A DNA stretch of 64,000 nt. It comes from Mycobacterium sherrisii. GTDB taxonomy: Bacteria > Actinomycetota > Actinomycetes > Mycobacteriales > Mycobacteriaceae. A program made the position numbers and the translations under genes. Position 1 is the first letter of the stretch, and each line of letters begins with the position of its first letter. The stretch covers positions 1 to 64,000 of the forward strand of contig NZ_LQPT01000084.1 of assembly GCF_002102355.1 (NCBI RefSeq), written 5' to 3'. The notes beneath the pieces were generated by a model. That model saw only the letters and a list, made by a program, of their open reading frames with translations, did no database searches and was not told where the DNA came from. Of the stretch, positions 56,674 through 64,000 are shown in pieces.

Positions 56674-57942
56674 TCAGTATGCGTCGGGATCCTGTTGCAC
56701 GGCTGCTGGTACGGGATGCTGATACAGGCGCGACGCGTTCTCCCAGGTGAATTTTCGAATCGCGTCCGGCGGCAGATCACCGATCTGTTCGTGAATCGTC
56801 TGTTGGGTGTGCGGCCAGGTCGAGTCGCAGTGCGGGTAGTCGGCTTCCAGCATGATGTTGTCGATGCCGATCCGGTCGCGCTGCACAAACGACGACTTGT
56901 CCTCCACCGCGCAGAACCAGAAGTTCCGGGTGAAAACCTCTGCGGGCGTGAGCTTCTCCTCCAACTCCCGCCACGTCCCGTACATTTCGTGATAGCTGAG
57001 CATGTGGTCGAGACGGTCGAGTAATCCTGCCACCCAACCGATTCCGCCTTCGGACAAGCAGATCTTGAGATCCGGGAATCTGCTAGGCAATCCGGAGTAG
57101 AGCCAGTCGACCGCAGCCGTGATGGCGTAGGCGAAGAACAGCACGCCCGGCACGTCGGGCGGGGCGTCCTCGGTCGTCGACGGCGACGAACCGGACGAAC
57201 CGATATGCAGATTCACCACCGTCGCGGTTTCGGCGCAGGCCGCCATCATCGGGTCCCAATGACCCGAGTGGATCGTCGGCAGCCCCAGCATCGCGGGGTT
57301 CTCGCTGAAGGTCACGGCGTGGAAGCCACGCTCGGCGTTCTGGTAGATCATCTTGGCGCCGAGCTCAGGATCCAGCAGCCACGGCAACTGGCACGGGATG
57401 ATGCGTTCGGGATACGACCCCGCCCACACCTCGAGGTGCCAGTCGTTCCAGGCGCGGACCGCGGCCAGCGCCAGGTCACGATCCGAGGTGACCTGCTGCA
57501 GCCGCTGGCCCGCGAAGCCGGGCAAAAATGACGGGAAGTTCAGCGACGCGTATATGCCGTTGAGGTCCATGTCTTTGACACGCGCATGGATATCCCAAGC
57601 GCCCCTACGCATCTCGTCGAACCGGACCGGTTCGAAGCCGTACTCGGACACCGGTCGCCCGACCACCGCGTTGAACCCGACGTTGGGCAGTTCCCGACCG
57701 TCGTACACCCACGTCTGACCGCCGCTGTCGGTATCGACGACCCGCGGCGCCCGATCGGCGAACTTTCGCGGCAGCCGGCCGGTGAACGCGTCCGGGGGCT
57801 CCACGATGTGGTCGTCCACCGAGATCACCGTGTACCGGCGCGGCGCGCGGGGCGGGTCCGGCAGCAGGGTGACCGACCGCTCGGCACCGGTCTTGGCGGT
57901 GGTGAAGTTGAGATCGGCCGCCAGCTCGTCAATCGATTTCAT
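56674..57942 (-). CDS. Amidohydrolase-2 family protein
   Basis: A 422-residue metal-dependent hydrolase or decarboxylase of the amidohydrolase-2 group (ACMSD-like). Landmarks are VISVDDHIVEPPDAF near residue 40, where the usual HxH is replaced by DDHIVEP, VVNLHIGSSG, ICLSEGGIGW and LEADYPHCDSTWPH holding the late Asp/His ligands. Relatives decarboxylate or hydrate ring-cleavage products. ATG 57942 has AGGAG eight bases upstream. Last gene of an operon with an acyl-CoA ligase and a class II aldolase. Confidence 0.82.
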   Translation of the reverse strand: MKSIDELAADLNFTTAKTGAERSVTLLPDPPRAPRRYTVISVDDHIVEPPDAFTGRLPRKFADRAPRVVDTDSGGQTWVYDGRELPNVGFNAVVGRPVSEYGFEPVRFDEMRRGAWDIHARVKDMDLNGIYASLNFPSFLPGFAGQRLQQVTSDRDLALAAVRAWNDWHLEVWAGSYPERIIPCQLPWLLDPELGAKMIYQNAERGFHAVTFSENPAMLGLPTIHSGHWDPMMAACAETATVVNLHIGSSGSSPSTTEDAPPDVPGVLFFAYAITAAVDWLYSGLPSRFPDLKICLSEGGIGWVAGLLDRLDHMLSYHEMYGTWRELEEKLTPAEVFTRNFWFCAVEDKSSFVQRDRIGIDNIMLEADYPHCDSTWPHTQQTIHEQIGDLPPDAIRKFTWENASRLYQHPVPAAVQQDPDAY

Positions 57943-57992
57943 GGACAAATCTCCTTGCCGGGCGGGGCACCGGGTATGTGTCGCACCCGGGT

Positions 57993-58766
57993 TCAGGTAA
58001 GCACATCGGGATCCGCCTTGATCGTCATTCGCGCCGCGCCGGACCAATACACGGCCGCGGCACGCTCGATCAGGGATTGCTGCATGCCCACCATGTCGGA
58101 CCAGTTCATCTGCACCGGTTCCCGGCCGGTGAGCATGACGTCGTAAGCCAGCTTGCACACCCGTTCGATCGACGCGGCCCGGTACACCGCCTCGGGCAAA
58201 TTCCGGCCGGTGGCGATGACGCCGTGGTTGGCCAGAATGGTCAGATTCGCATCGCCGATCCTGGCCGCGAGATCCGCCGCGCGCGGAGGGCTGTCGACCT
58301 CCCCGTCGTAGGCGTCGACCAGGCACAAGTCGTCGAGGAACAGCGAACCCGTCTGATGCACCAGCTCGGGCAGCCGGCCCAACGCGGCCAGCACACAGAC
58401 CCAGTACGGGTGGTTGTGAATGACCACCCGGGCATCGTCGCGGACCCGGTGTAGCTCCGTATGGATGTGGATCGCCGGGGTGACGTCCCACCGGCCGCGG
58501 ACCACCCGCGCGTCGCTGTCCACCAGGCAGATGTCGGACGCGGTGAGCTCTTGCCACCACAGTCCCCAGGGATTGACCAGCATGTCGGTCTGCCCGTCGA
58601 GCTGCCAGGTGATGTGTCCGGCCATGTTCTCGGCGAACCCGATGCCGGCCAGATGCCGGAACGCCACGGCCAGTGCCTGTTCGTGGGTCAGCTCGACACC
58701 GATCGGCGGCACCACGGACGGCGCCCACACCTGCAGACCACCCCGACGTGGATTAGGCGTGTTCAT
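57993..58766 (-). CDS. Class II aldolase/adducin family protein
   Basis: A 257-residue zinc-dependent aldolase-fold protein. Zinc ligands are visible as HNH in VVIHNHPYW (about residue 117) and His in ILANHGVI (about 176). The N-terminal LTHEQALAVAFRHLAGIGFAENMAGHITW is typical of the family. It would break or form a carbon-carbon bond or decarboxylate a hydroxy-acid. ATG 58766 overlaps the ligase gene's end by 14 bases; 50 bases separate it from the amidohydrolase. Confidence 0.85.
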   Translation of the reverse strand: MNTPNPRRGGLQVWAPSVVPPIGVELTHEQALAVAFRHLAGIGFAENMAGHITWQLDGQTDMLVNPWGLWWQELTASDICLVDSDARVVRGRWDVTPAIHIHTELHRVRDDARVVIHNHPYWVCVLAALGRLPELVHQTGSLFLDDLCLVDAYDGEVDSPPRAADLAARIGDANLTILANHGVIATGRNLPEAVYRAASIERVCKLAYDVMLTGREPVQMNWSDMVGMQQSLIERAAAVYWSGAARMTIKADPDVLT

Positions 58767-60375
58767 GGTCGGCCTCCATCCTTGTTCGAATATCTTGGCG
58801 CAGATCACCTTTGGCGATCTTCCCGCCAGACGACCGGGGTAATTCATCGACCACGATGAGACGCTCCGGCAGCAGTTCCTTGGAGACGCCCAGCGCCAGC
58901 AGGTGGTCGACGAGTTGGGGCAATTCGAGGCTCGCGGCGCCGACGACTTCGGCATACAGGCAAACCCGCTCACCGAACACCGGATCGGGCATCGCCACCG
59001 CGGCGGCCAGCGCAATCGCGGGGTGGGTCAGTGCGGCGTCCTCCACCTGCGCGGCGCTGATGTTCTTGCCGCCGCGCAGGATGAAGTCGGACGTCCGGCC
59101 GGTCACCGTCAGGTAGCCGTCGGCGTCGCGCTCGCAGATGTCGCCCATCAGCATCCACCCGTCGGAGGTGAACAGCTTGTCGTGGTCGGTGCCACCGAGA
59201 TAGCCCAGGCTGGTCGCCGGTCCCCGGCAGGCGGGCTGGCCTCGTCCCGTCGCGGTGACATCGCGGTCGCCGTCGAAGAGCCGCACCGACATCTCGGGAA
59301 CAATCCGGCCGGCGGTGCGCAGTCGACGCTGCAGCGAGTCGTCGACGGTGGTCGCGCTGAGCAGACCGGTCTCATTCGAACCGTAGAATTGCAGGATCGT
59401 CGCGCCGGTGCGTTCTTCGAACTCCGCCGCGGGCCGATACGGTATGGCTTCACCCCCGGTGAACACCACCCGCAACGAACTCAGGTTCAGCTCGCGGAAC
59501 GCCGGATCGGCCATAAGCATGGTCAATTGCGAACTGACGCAACACAATACGGTCACGTTGTGCCGGGCTATCGCCGCACACGCGGCCCGGGCGGTGAAGC
59601 GCTCCAGGATCACCGCAGTGGCGCCGAGGTAGATCGGCGTGGTGTGACTGGTCCAGATCCCGAACCCGAACGGCATGGGGATGACGGGCAAGAACACGTC
59701 GGCTGAGGTCAACAGTCCATTGGCAACGGCCTTCTGGTGAAAGTAATACCAACGGTTCTGGCTGTGCACCACGCACTTCGGCAGACCGGTGGTTCCGGAA
59801 GTGGAGTTGATCAGAAATACGTCGTCGGCGCCGAGTTGAGCGTCTATTCCAACAGGCGGGGCGGCCGCGTCGACATCCAGCCGTAGCAGTCCCGCGGACC
59901 GGTGCAAAACCAGCACCGGCACCGGGCTTTCCGCCGTGATCCGGGCCGCGGCCTCCTGATGCGCTCCATCGCTGATCAGAACCTTCGGCTCGGTGTTACG
60001 CAGTAGCACGCGCGCTTCACGGGTGCCGGCCCGCGCCCCGATGCCCACCACGATGGCACCGCAGCGCTCGATGGCGACGAACAGGACGTGAATGGCCACA
60101 CAGTCGCTATGCCACACCGCGACGCGTGCCCCGCGACCGACGCCGGCGGCGGACAGCTGTCCCGCCAATGAGGTTGCCGCAGCGTCGAATTCGCGCCAAG
60201 TTAGGGAGACGCCCGGCTCGTCGGAATAGGCACGCCGCTCTGGTGACCGTTCGGCGTTGCGGCGCACCGCGCCCGACAGGGTCGAATCGGACCACCAGCC
60301 GGCCGCGCGGAACCGGGCCGCGTCCTCGTCGGCGAATGCCGGCGAGCCCACGGTGTTCAGCCCACCGGCGCTCAT
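58753..60375 (-). CDS. AMP-dependent acyl-CoA synthetase
   Basis: A 540-residue ANL ligase. The phosphate loop is STSGTTGLPKCVVHS (about residues 190-204), then FYGSNETG, DGWMLMGDI and GRTSDFILRGGKNIS, with the C-terminal catalytic Lys in SSGGKIAKGDLR. The wording is closest to cyclohexanecarboxylate- or medium-chain acyl-CoA ligases. ATG 60375 is the start; there is no strong ribosome site. First gene of the operon with aldolase and amidohydrolase, so it activates the acid those enzymes then process. Confidence 0.88.
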   Translation of the reverse strand: MSAGGLNTVGSPAFADEDAARFRAAGWWSDSTLSGAVRRNAERSPERRAYSDEPGVSLTWREFDAAATSLAGQLSAAGVGRGARVAVWHSDCVAIHVLFVAIERCGAIVVGIGARAGTREARVLLRNTEPKVLISDGAHQEAAARITAESPVPVLVLHRSAGLLRLDVDAAAPPVGIDAQLGADDVFLINSTSGTTGLPKCVVHSQNRWYYFHQKAVANGLLTSADVFLPVIPMPFGFGIWTSHTTPIYLGATAVILERFTARAACAAIARHNVTVLCCVSSQLTMLMADPAFRELNLSSLRVVFTGGEAIPYRPAAEFEERTGATILQFYGSNETGLLSATTVDDSLQRRLRTAGRIVPEMSVRLFDGDRDVTATGRGQPACRGPATSLGYLGGTDHDKLFTSDGWMLMGDICERDADGYLTVTGRTSDFILRGGKNISAAQVEDAALTHPAIALAAAVAMPDPVFGERVCLYAEVVGAASLELPQLVDHLLALGVSKELLPERLIVVDELPRSSGGKIAKGDLRQDIRTRMEADHEHA

Positions 60376-60438
60376 TACCAAATGATAGGAAAATCGCCCG
60401 GGACTACGGTGAGCGACTCCGGGGCCGGCCCGACGAGG

Positions 60439-60747
60439 TTACGGGCTCTGGGGTTTGGCAGCCGGATGTGGCGATGTGGTCGCCGTGATCGGGTGGTGGT
60501 GCTGCATGGGGCGGGGCGGGTTGATGGGCCCACAGTTCAGGCCGATGATGCAGCCGCCACCACCGCCGGCGGGTTCGACCGGCACAGCGGTGCCGCTGGT
60601 ATCCACGGCGGAGGTGGCTTGTGCGGCCACACTGATCGATGGCGCCGTGGCGCCAATCGGCAATTCGCCGGCACCGCTGATCGCCAGGGCGACTACGGCC
60701 GCCCCGCCCGACAGCGCTGCGAGCGTCGCGCCTGTTCTTATATTCAT
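60439..60747 (-). CDS. Small exported Pro-rich protein, CIIGLNCG family (paralogue 1)
   Basis: A 102-residue protein with a signal peptide (hydrophobic core ALSGGAAVVALAISGAG), a Ser/Thr/Ala-rich middle, then the shared block VEPAGGGGGCIIGLNCGPIN (from about residue 57) and a Pro/His-rich tail (PPRPMQHHHP). The two cysteines in C-I-I-G-L-N-C could form a small loop or bind a cofactor. It is one of four tandem paralogues and has its own -10 box (TAAACT) six bases before ATG 60747. I recognise no known family. Located just before the acyl-CoA ligase operon on the same strand, but separately transcribed by appearance. Confidence 0.72.
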   Translation of the reverse strand: MNIRTGATLAALSGGAAVVALAISGAGELPIGATAPSISVAAQATSAVDTSGTAVPVEPAGGGGGCIIGLNCGPINPPRPMQHHHPITATTSPHPAAKPQSP

Positions 60748-60753
60748 GATCCA

Positions 60754-60759
60754 AGTTTA
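60754..60759 (-). promoter_or_regulatory. -10 box of paralogue 1, leaderless
   Basis: TAAACT, then six bases to ATG 60747. Same layout as in the three sister genes, which have seven-base spacers. Confidence 0.45.
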
Positions 60760-60880
60760 CGTATTTGGAACATGGAATGAACTCAGCGGCAACGTGAATC
60801 GGCTGTGGGTCGGCTGTGATGGCGCTTGGTGTTGGACTCACGCGCGCCGGGGCCGCTGCGTGAACTGCCGACCCGATCGG

Positions 60881-61195
60881 CTACGGCGTGTGCGGTGCGG
60901 GTGCGGCGCTCTGCGGGCCGTGTCCAAGGGTCGGCGGACGGCGCGGCGGCGGGGGCTTCGGGGGGTTGATGGGCCCACAGTTCAGGCCGACGATGCAGCC
61001 CGGCCCGCCCCCTGCGGGCTTGACCGGTAGGGCGCCGCCATCGCCCGAGGCCGGGGGCGCCGAGGCCCCACCGGTCGGGACGGCCGGGAAAGCCGTCGCG
61101 GCGCGAGCCTCGGATGGCTCGACACCACCGACACCGGCGGCGACGATGGCGACGCCGCACAACGCGGAGACCGATTTGCTGACGCGATTGCGCAC
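60881..61195 (-). CDS. Small exported Pro-rich protein, CIIGLNCG family (paralogue 2)
   Basis: A 104-residue paralogue: signal peptide from MRNRVSKSVSALCGVAIVAA, an Ala-x-Ala-type cleavage region, then VKPAGGGPGCIVGLNCGPIN and a tail PPKPPPPRRPP. I chose GTG 61195 instead of the in-frame ATG 61204 because TATAAT overlaps that ATG, and GTG 61195 lies exactly seven bases after it. The resulting N-terminus MRNRVSKS matches paralogue 3's MRNRISKS. Secreted or cell-wall located by signal peptide; function unknown. Confidence 0.7.
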   Translation of the reverse strand: MRNRVSKSVSALCGVAIVAAGVGGVEPSEARAATAFPAVPTGGASAPPASGDGGALPVKPAGGGPGCIVGLNCGPINPPKPPPPRRPPTLGHGPQSAAPAPHTP

Positions 61196-61202
61196 CACGC
61201 CC

Positions 61203-61208
61203 ATTATA
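61203..61208 (-). promoter_or_regulatory. -10 box of paralogue 2, leaderless
   Basis: A consensus TATAAT seven bases before GTG 61195. It overlaps an in-frame ATG, which therefore cannot be the start of a transcript from this promoter. Confidence 0.6.
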
Positions 61209-61235
61209 GTCAGACCGCGCCCGGCCCGCCGCCGG

Positions 61236-61568
61236 CTACATCTCGTGCGCCGGAATTGGTTTGTTGGGCACCGGGGCGGCCTCCTGCTGCTGAGGCGCAA
61301 GACGTGGCGGGTTCTTCTTGGCCGGCAGCCGCGGCGGGTTGATCCGCCCGCAATTCAGGCCGATGATGCAGCGGCCCGACCCTACGGGTTCAACCGTCAC
61401 CGCACCCTCACCGCTCCTCGACACCGAGACCACCGTGGACGAAGCCGCGGCAACGCTGATCGGCAATGCAGCGGTAGGGCCGACGACTGCGGCGGCTCCG
61501 GCGGCTAGGGCCAGCACGGCCACGCCACCACCCAATGCTGATGCTGATTTGCTGATGCGGTTTCTCAC
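61236..61568 (-). CDS. Small exported Pro-rich protein, CIIGLNCG family (paralogue 3)
   Basis: A 110-residue paralogue beginning MRNRISKSASALGGGVAVLA, with a hydrophobic core and PTAALPISVAAA near the cleavage site (shared wording with paralogue 1, PSISVAAQ). The conserved block is VEPVGSGRCIIGLNCGRINP and the tail is basic and proline-rich (PRLPAKKNPPRLAPQQQ). GTG 61568 lies seven bases after TACAAT. The spacing, the repeated N-terminus and the shared motif show duplication from a common ancestor. Confidence 0.72.
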   Translation of the reverse strand: MRNRISKSASALGGGVAVLALAAGAAAVVGPTAALPISVAAASSTVVSVSRSGEGAVTVEPVGSGRCIIGLNCGRINPPRLPAKKNPPRLAPQQQEAAPVPNKPIPAHEM

Positions 61569-61575
61569 GAGACCG

Positions 61576-61581
61576 ATTGTA
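61576..61581 (-). promoter_or_regulatory. -10 box of paralogue 3, leaderless
   Basis: TACAAT seven bases before GTG 61568. Confidence 0.55.
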
Positions 61582-61630
61582 CTTAACCGCGGCGGGCGTG
61601 GCCCCGCAGCCGTGGTGGGCTAAAGCGGCC

Positions 61631-61984
61631 CTAGAGCGGGCGTGCCGGCGCCCATCCCTCCGTCGACGGCGCGGCCTGCGGCCTGGGCGCGAGGCGCGGC
61701 GGGTTGGTCGGCGGCGGCGGCCGGGACGGCCTGATCGGCCCACAGTTGAGCCCGATTATGCAGTCGCTGCCGCCCTGGGTGCGCAACGACAAGGGCGCGC
61801 CCATGGGGTCGTTCAGCCAGCCGCAACAATCATCCGGCGACGGGGCCGCGGGCACGATAGGCGCCGCAGGGGCGGTGGCGTAGCTGGGCGAAGTCGTCAT
61901 GCCGCCGGCGGCGCCGAGGCCCAGCACCAGCACCGCCGCACCCCCGCATGCTGCGCCAAGCGACCTGACCGTGCAATCAAGCAC
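61631..61984 (-). CDS. Small exported Pro-rich protein, CIIGLNCG family (paralogue 4)
   Basis: A 117-residue, more diverged paralogue: MLDCTVRSLGAACGGAAVLV with hydrophobic core, a Pro/Ala linker, an extra CC (PDDCCGWLNDP), then RTQGGSDCIIGLNCGPIRPS and a tail PPPPTNPPRLAPRPQ similar to paralogue 3. GTG 61984 is chosen because it lies seven bases after TACAAT and aligns with its sisters; ATG 62053 is in frame but would add an unrelated N-terminus upstream of that promoter. The first gene of the array on this strand. Confidence 0.68.
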   Translation of the reverse strand: MLDCTVRSLGAACGGAAVLVLGLGAAGGMTTSPSYATAPAAPIVPAAPSPDDCCGWLNDPMGAPLSLRTQGGSDCIIGLNCGPIRPSRPPPPTNPPRLAPRPQAAPSTEGWAPARPL

Positions 61985-61991
61985 GCATCGA

Positions 61992-61997
61992 ATTGTA
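61992..61997 (-). promoter_or_regulatory. -10 box of paralogue 4, leaderless
   Basis: TACAAT seven bases before GTG 61984, the same hexamer and spacing as paralogue 3. Confidence 0.55.
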
Positions 61998-62114
61998 ATC
62001 TCCCCGACCGCCAACGCATAGGCCCCGAGCCTGACCGGAAGAATTCCGGGCATTGCGGTGTTCGGCTGCAACACGGCAGTGGCGCCTGCGGCGCCGGCAA
62101 AGGAGGACGAGTTC

Positions 62115-62995
62115 ATGAGCTCCGCAGAGGTGCTCGGCTGCTGGCACGGCACACGGCGGCGGGCCACCGGTTCACGGCCGCCGGAATCTCGTCGTTCGTC
62201 CTGGATGACGGCCCCCGCGACGCGGCACCGGTGGTGTGCGTGCACGGAGTTCCGGCTTCGGCCTTTCTGTACCGCAAGGTGGTCCCGGAATTGGCGTCTC
62301 GAGGGTTGCGCGGCATCGCCATCGACCTGCCCGGACTGGGGCTGGCCGAACGGCCCGGCGATGCCGACTACACCTGGACTGGGCTGGGCCGTTGGCTGCT
62401 GGCGGCGATCGATGAGTTGCAACTCGATCGCTTTCACCTGGTGTTGCACGACATCGGCGGTCCCATCGGGTTCGAGGTGGCCAACGCCGCACCCGACCGG
62501 GTGCTGTCGATGACGTTGTTGAACACCCTCATCGAGGTGGAGTCGTTCCACCGGCCCTGGCCGATGGAACCCTTCGCGCATCCGCTGCTCGGCGAGACGT
62601 GGCTGGCGTCGCTGCGCATCCCGGGAACGTTCCTGTCGATCATGCGGCTGGTAGGTGCCAGTCGCCATGTCCCGGCCGCGGAGATTTTGTGCTGGAAGCC
62701 GTTGCTGTTCGGCGACGACGGCGGGCAAGCATTTTTAAAAATCATGCGCGGCTTCGAGCTGACCGCGGCCAAGCAGCAGCTGTACCTGGATGTGTTGCGC
62801 GACCGCCGCTATCCCGCGCAAGTCGTGTGGGGCGCCCGCGACAAGATGCTGCCCTGGCACCGCTACGGCATCCAGGCTCAACGTGCCGCCGGCGCGCGGG
62901 ACCCAATCACGTTGCCCGCCAAACACTTTCTGCAAGAGGATCATCCGCAGGAAATCGCCGAAGCGGTGTACCGGCTGACCCAGCGGCACGATTAG
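62115..62995 (+). pseudogene. Alpha/beta hydrolase (haloalkane-dehalogenase-like), N-terminal frameshift
   Basis: The body is a clear alpha/beta hydrolase: VVCVHGVPASAFLYRKV (oxyanion loop), IDLPGLGLAERP, and HDIGGPIGFEVA, where Asp of HDIGG is the nucleophile as in haloalkane dehalogenases. VVWGARDKMLPW and KHFLQEDHP supply the later acid and His. That frame has no ATG, GTG or TTG before the domain. The only good start, ATG 62115 with AGGAGG upstream, is in another frame and reads MSSAEVLGCWHGTRRRATG. The two meet around 62155-62165 in a CGG-rich run, consistent with one lost base. Frameshift mutation or sequence error. Confidence 0.78.
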
Positions 62996-63031
62996 CCGCC
63001 GCAATGTCGCCTGCGATCTTGGCAGTCCTCG

Positions 63032-63037
63032 TATTGT
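63032..63037 (+). promoter_or_regulatory. -10 box of membrane protein gene, probably leaderless
   Basis: TATTGT seven bases before GTG 63045, again the leaderless spacing. Confidence 0.4.
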
Positions 63038-63044
63038 CGGCCCT

Positions 63045-63893
63045 GTGCTGATCGGTTTTCTCCTCGCGCTGGGTTGTTCGGTGTGTTACGGCGCGGCGTC
63101 GGTGCTACAAGCCGTCGCGGCTCGCTCGGTGGAAGCCGGCGGCACGTCCGGTGTGGACGCGGCCTTGCTGTTGCGCGCCATCCGTCAGTGGCGCTACCTC
63201 GCGGGCATCGGCCTGGACGGGCTGGGTTTCCTGCTGCAGGTGCTGGCGCTGCGCCTGGTGCCGATCTACGTCGTCGCCGCGGCGTTGGCCGCCTCGATCG
63301 CGGTGACCGCACTGGTGTCGGTGTGGGTGCTGTCGGCCCGATTGTCGCGGGCCGAGTGGACGGCCATCGGGGTGGTTTGTGCCAGCCTGGCCGCGCTGGC
63401 GGCCGCGGCCGGGCCCGGCCACTTCCGCCACGGCCCCGCCGGGCTGGGTTGGGCCCTGATCGGCGTGGTCGCCGCGCTGTTTTTGGGCGGTGCGACCGCC
63501 GGCTGGTTGCCCGACCGGGCACGCGCCCTCGCCCTGGGGCTCGCGGCCGGCACCGGGTTTGGTGTGGTGGAGATCGGGGTGCGTCTGCTCGACGAGATCG
63601 ATCCCACCAAGGCCGCCTTCTACACCGACCCGGCGTTGTACGCGGCGGCCGGTGGCGGCCTTGCGGGGTTTCTGTTGTTCACCTCGGCGCTGCAACGCGG
63701 ATCGGTCACCACCACCGTGGCCGCGATGGTGGTCGGAGAAACCATCGCACCCGCGCTGGTCGGGGTGGTGTGGCTGGGTGACACCGCTCGCGCCGGTTGG
63801 GGCTGGCTGGTCATCGTGGGATTCGTCGTCGCGGTGGCCGCGACGTTGCTGCTGGCGCGATTCGGCGAGGCGCCCAACGCAGCACCCGGTTGA
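63045..63893 (+). CDS. Multi-pass membrane protein, EamA/DMT-like
   Basis: A 282-residue integral membrane protein with about nine hydrophobic helices (for example LIGFLLALGCSVCYGAASVL, ALRLVPIYVVAAALAASIAV, LGWALIGVVAALFLGGATAG, VTTTVAAMVVGETIAPALVG, WGWLVIVGFVVAVAATLLLA). The two-half layout and the GETIAPALVGVVWLGD segment recall EamA/DMT-superfamily and NIPA-like transporters, which export metabolites or carry magnesium. GTG 63045 is the start. No partner gene follows before the window ends. Confidence 0.78.
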   Translation: MLIGFLLALGCSVCYGAASVLQAVAARSVEAGGTSGVDAALLLRAIRQWRYLAGIGLDGLGFLLQVLALRLVPIYVVAAALAASIAVTALVSVWVLSARLSRAEWTAIGVVCASLAALAAAAGPGHFRHGPAGLGWALIGVVAALFLGGATAGWLPDRARALALGLAAGTGFGVVEIGVRLLDEIDPTKAAFYTDPALYAAAGGGLAGFLLFTSALQRGSVTTTVAAMVVGETIAPALVGVVWLGDTARAGWGWLVIVGFVVAVAATLLLARFGEAPNAAPG

Positions 63894-64000
63894 ACCACCG
63901 CGTTGCTCCTCCCGAAACCGGTTGCGCCGCAGCCGAAGCCGACTCAGCGACCGCGTAGGTGGTACCGCGCGGGGGTCGGCTCAGCAGGACACCACCCTGG

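Overview
The window reads as chromosome of a nontuberculous, slow-grower-like Mycobacterium. The evidence is very high GC, short intergenic gaps, many ATGA/GTGA start-stop overlaps, two short-chain dehydrogenases with the GxxxGQGRxHA signature of mycofactocin-coupled enzymes, a 13E12-type HNH protein, a SigF-like sigma factor, mycobacterial lipoproteins, and several genes that look leaderless (TANNNT -10 box 6-7 nt before an ATG/GTG). The species assignment is inference. No rRNA, tRNA, CRISPR array or prophage was seen. The only mobile DNA is the 3' end of an IS481-type transposase at the left edge.

Layout. 1-4.6 kb: IS end, a TetR gene, a frameshifted FAD/BBE oxidoreductase coupled to a PhlG-like hydrolase, an IclR regulator and an ANTAR protein. 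4.7-17.9 kb: a large catabolic block. A class III CoA-transferase faces a plus-strand run of mycofactocin-type SDR, E1 alpha, E1 beta, a lipoyl-only protein, a crotonase, an acyl-CoA ligase, a Rieske oxygenase and a KstD-like flavoprotein. A second crotonase converges on it, and a cobalt nitrile-hydratase-type cluster follows. Together these could activate, hydroxylate, desaturate and cleave a polycyclic or aromatic acid or nitrile; the substrate is unknown. 18-25 kb: DEAD-box helicase, methyltransferase, two TetR genes, a D-aminoacylase-like amidohydrolase and a two-gene unit with a duplicated YbjQ fold. 25-34 kb: MacB-like ABC transporter, a methyltransferase/DUF4389/flavin monooxygenase operon, an SDR, an orphan SigF-like sigma factor and a lipoprotein. 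34-38.7 kb: TetR, P450, a deleted SDR remnant, and two M24 proteins of which the second has lost its metal site. 38.9-48.7 kb: 13E12 HNH protein, then a six-gene minus-strand operon (P450, mycofactocin-type SDR, crotonase, double CoA-transferase, SDR, kinase-like protein) behind a TetR gene. 48.8-60.4 kb: a SecD-head lipoprotein plus TIM-barrel protein, a sulfatase/flavin monooxygenase/Gfo-Idh operon, nitronate monooxygenase, methyltransferase, a small membrane protein, and an acyl-CoA ligase/class II aldolase/amidohydrolase operon.

60.4-62.0 kb holds what I consider the most novel element: four tandem paralogous genes for small exported proline-rich proteins that share a CIIGLNCG-type motif. 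Each has its own -10 box placed 6-7 nt before the start codon, so each is probably transcribed separately as a leaderless mRNA. The window ends with a frameshifted alpha/beta hydrolase and a multi-pass membrane protein.
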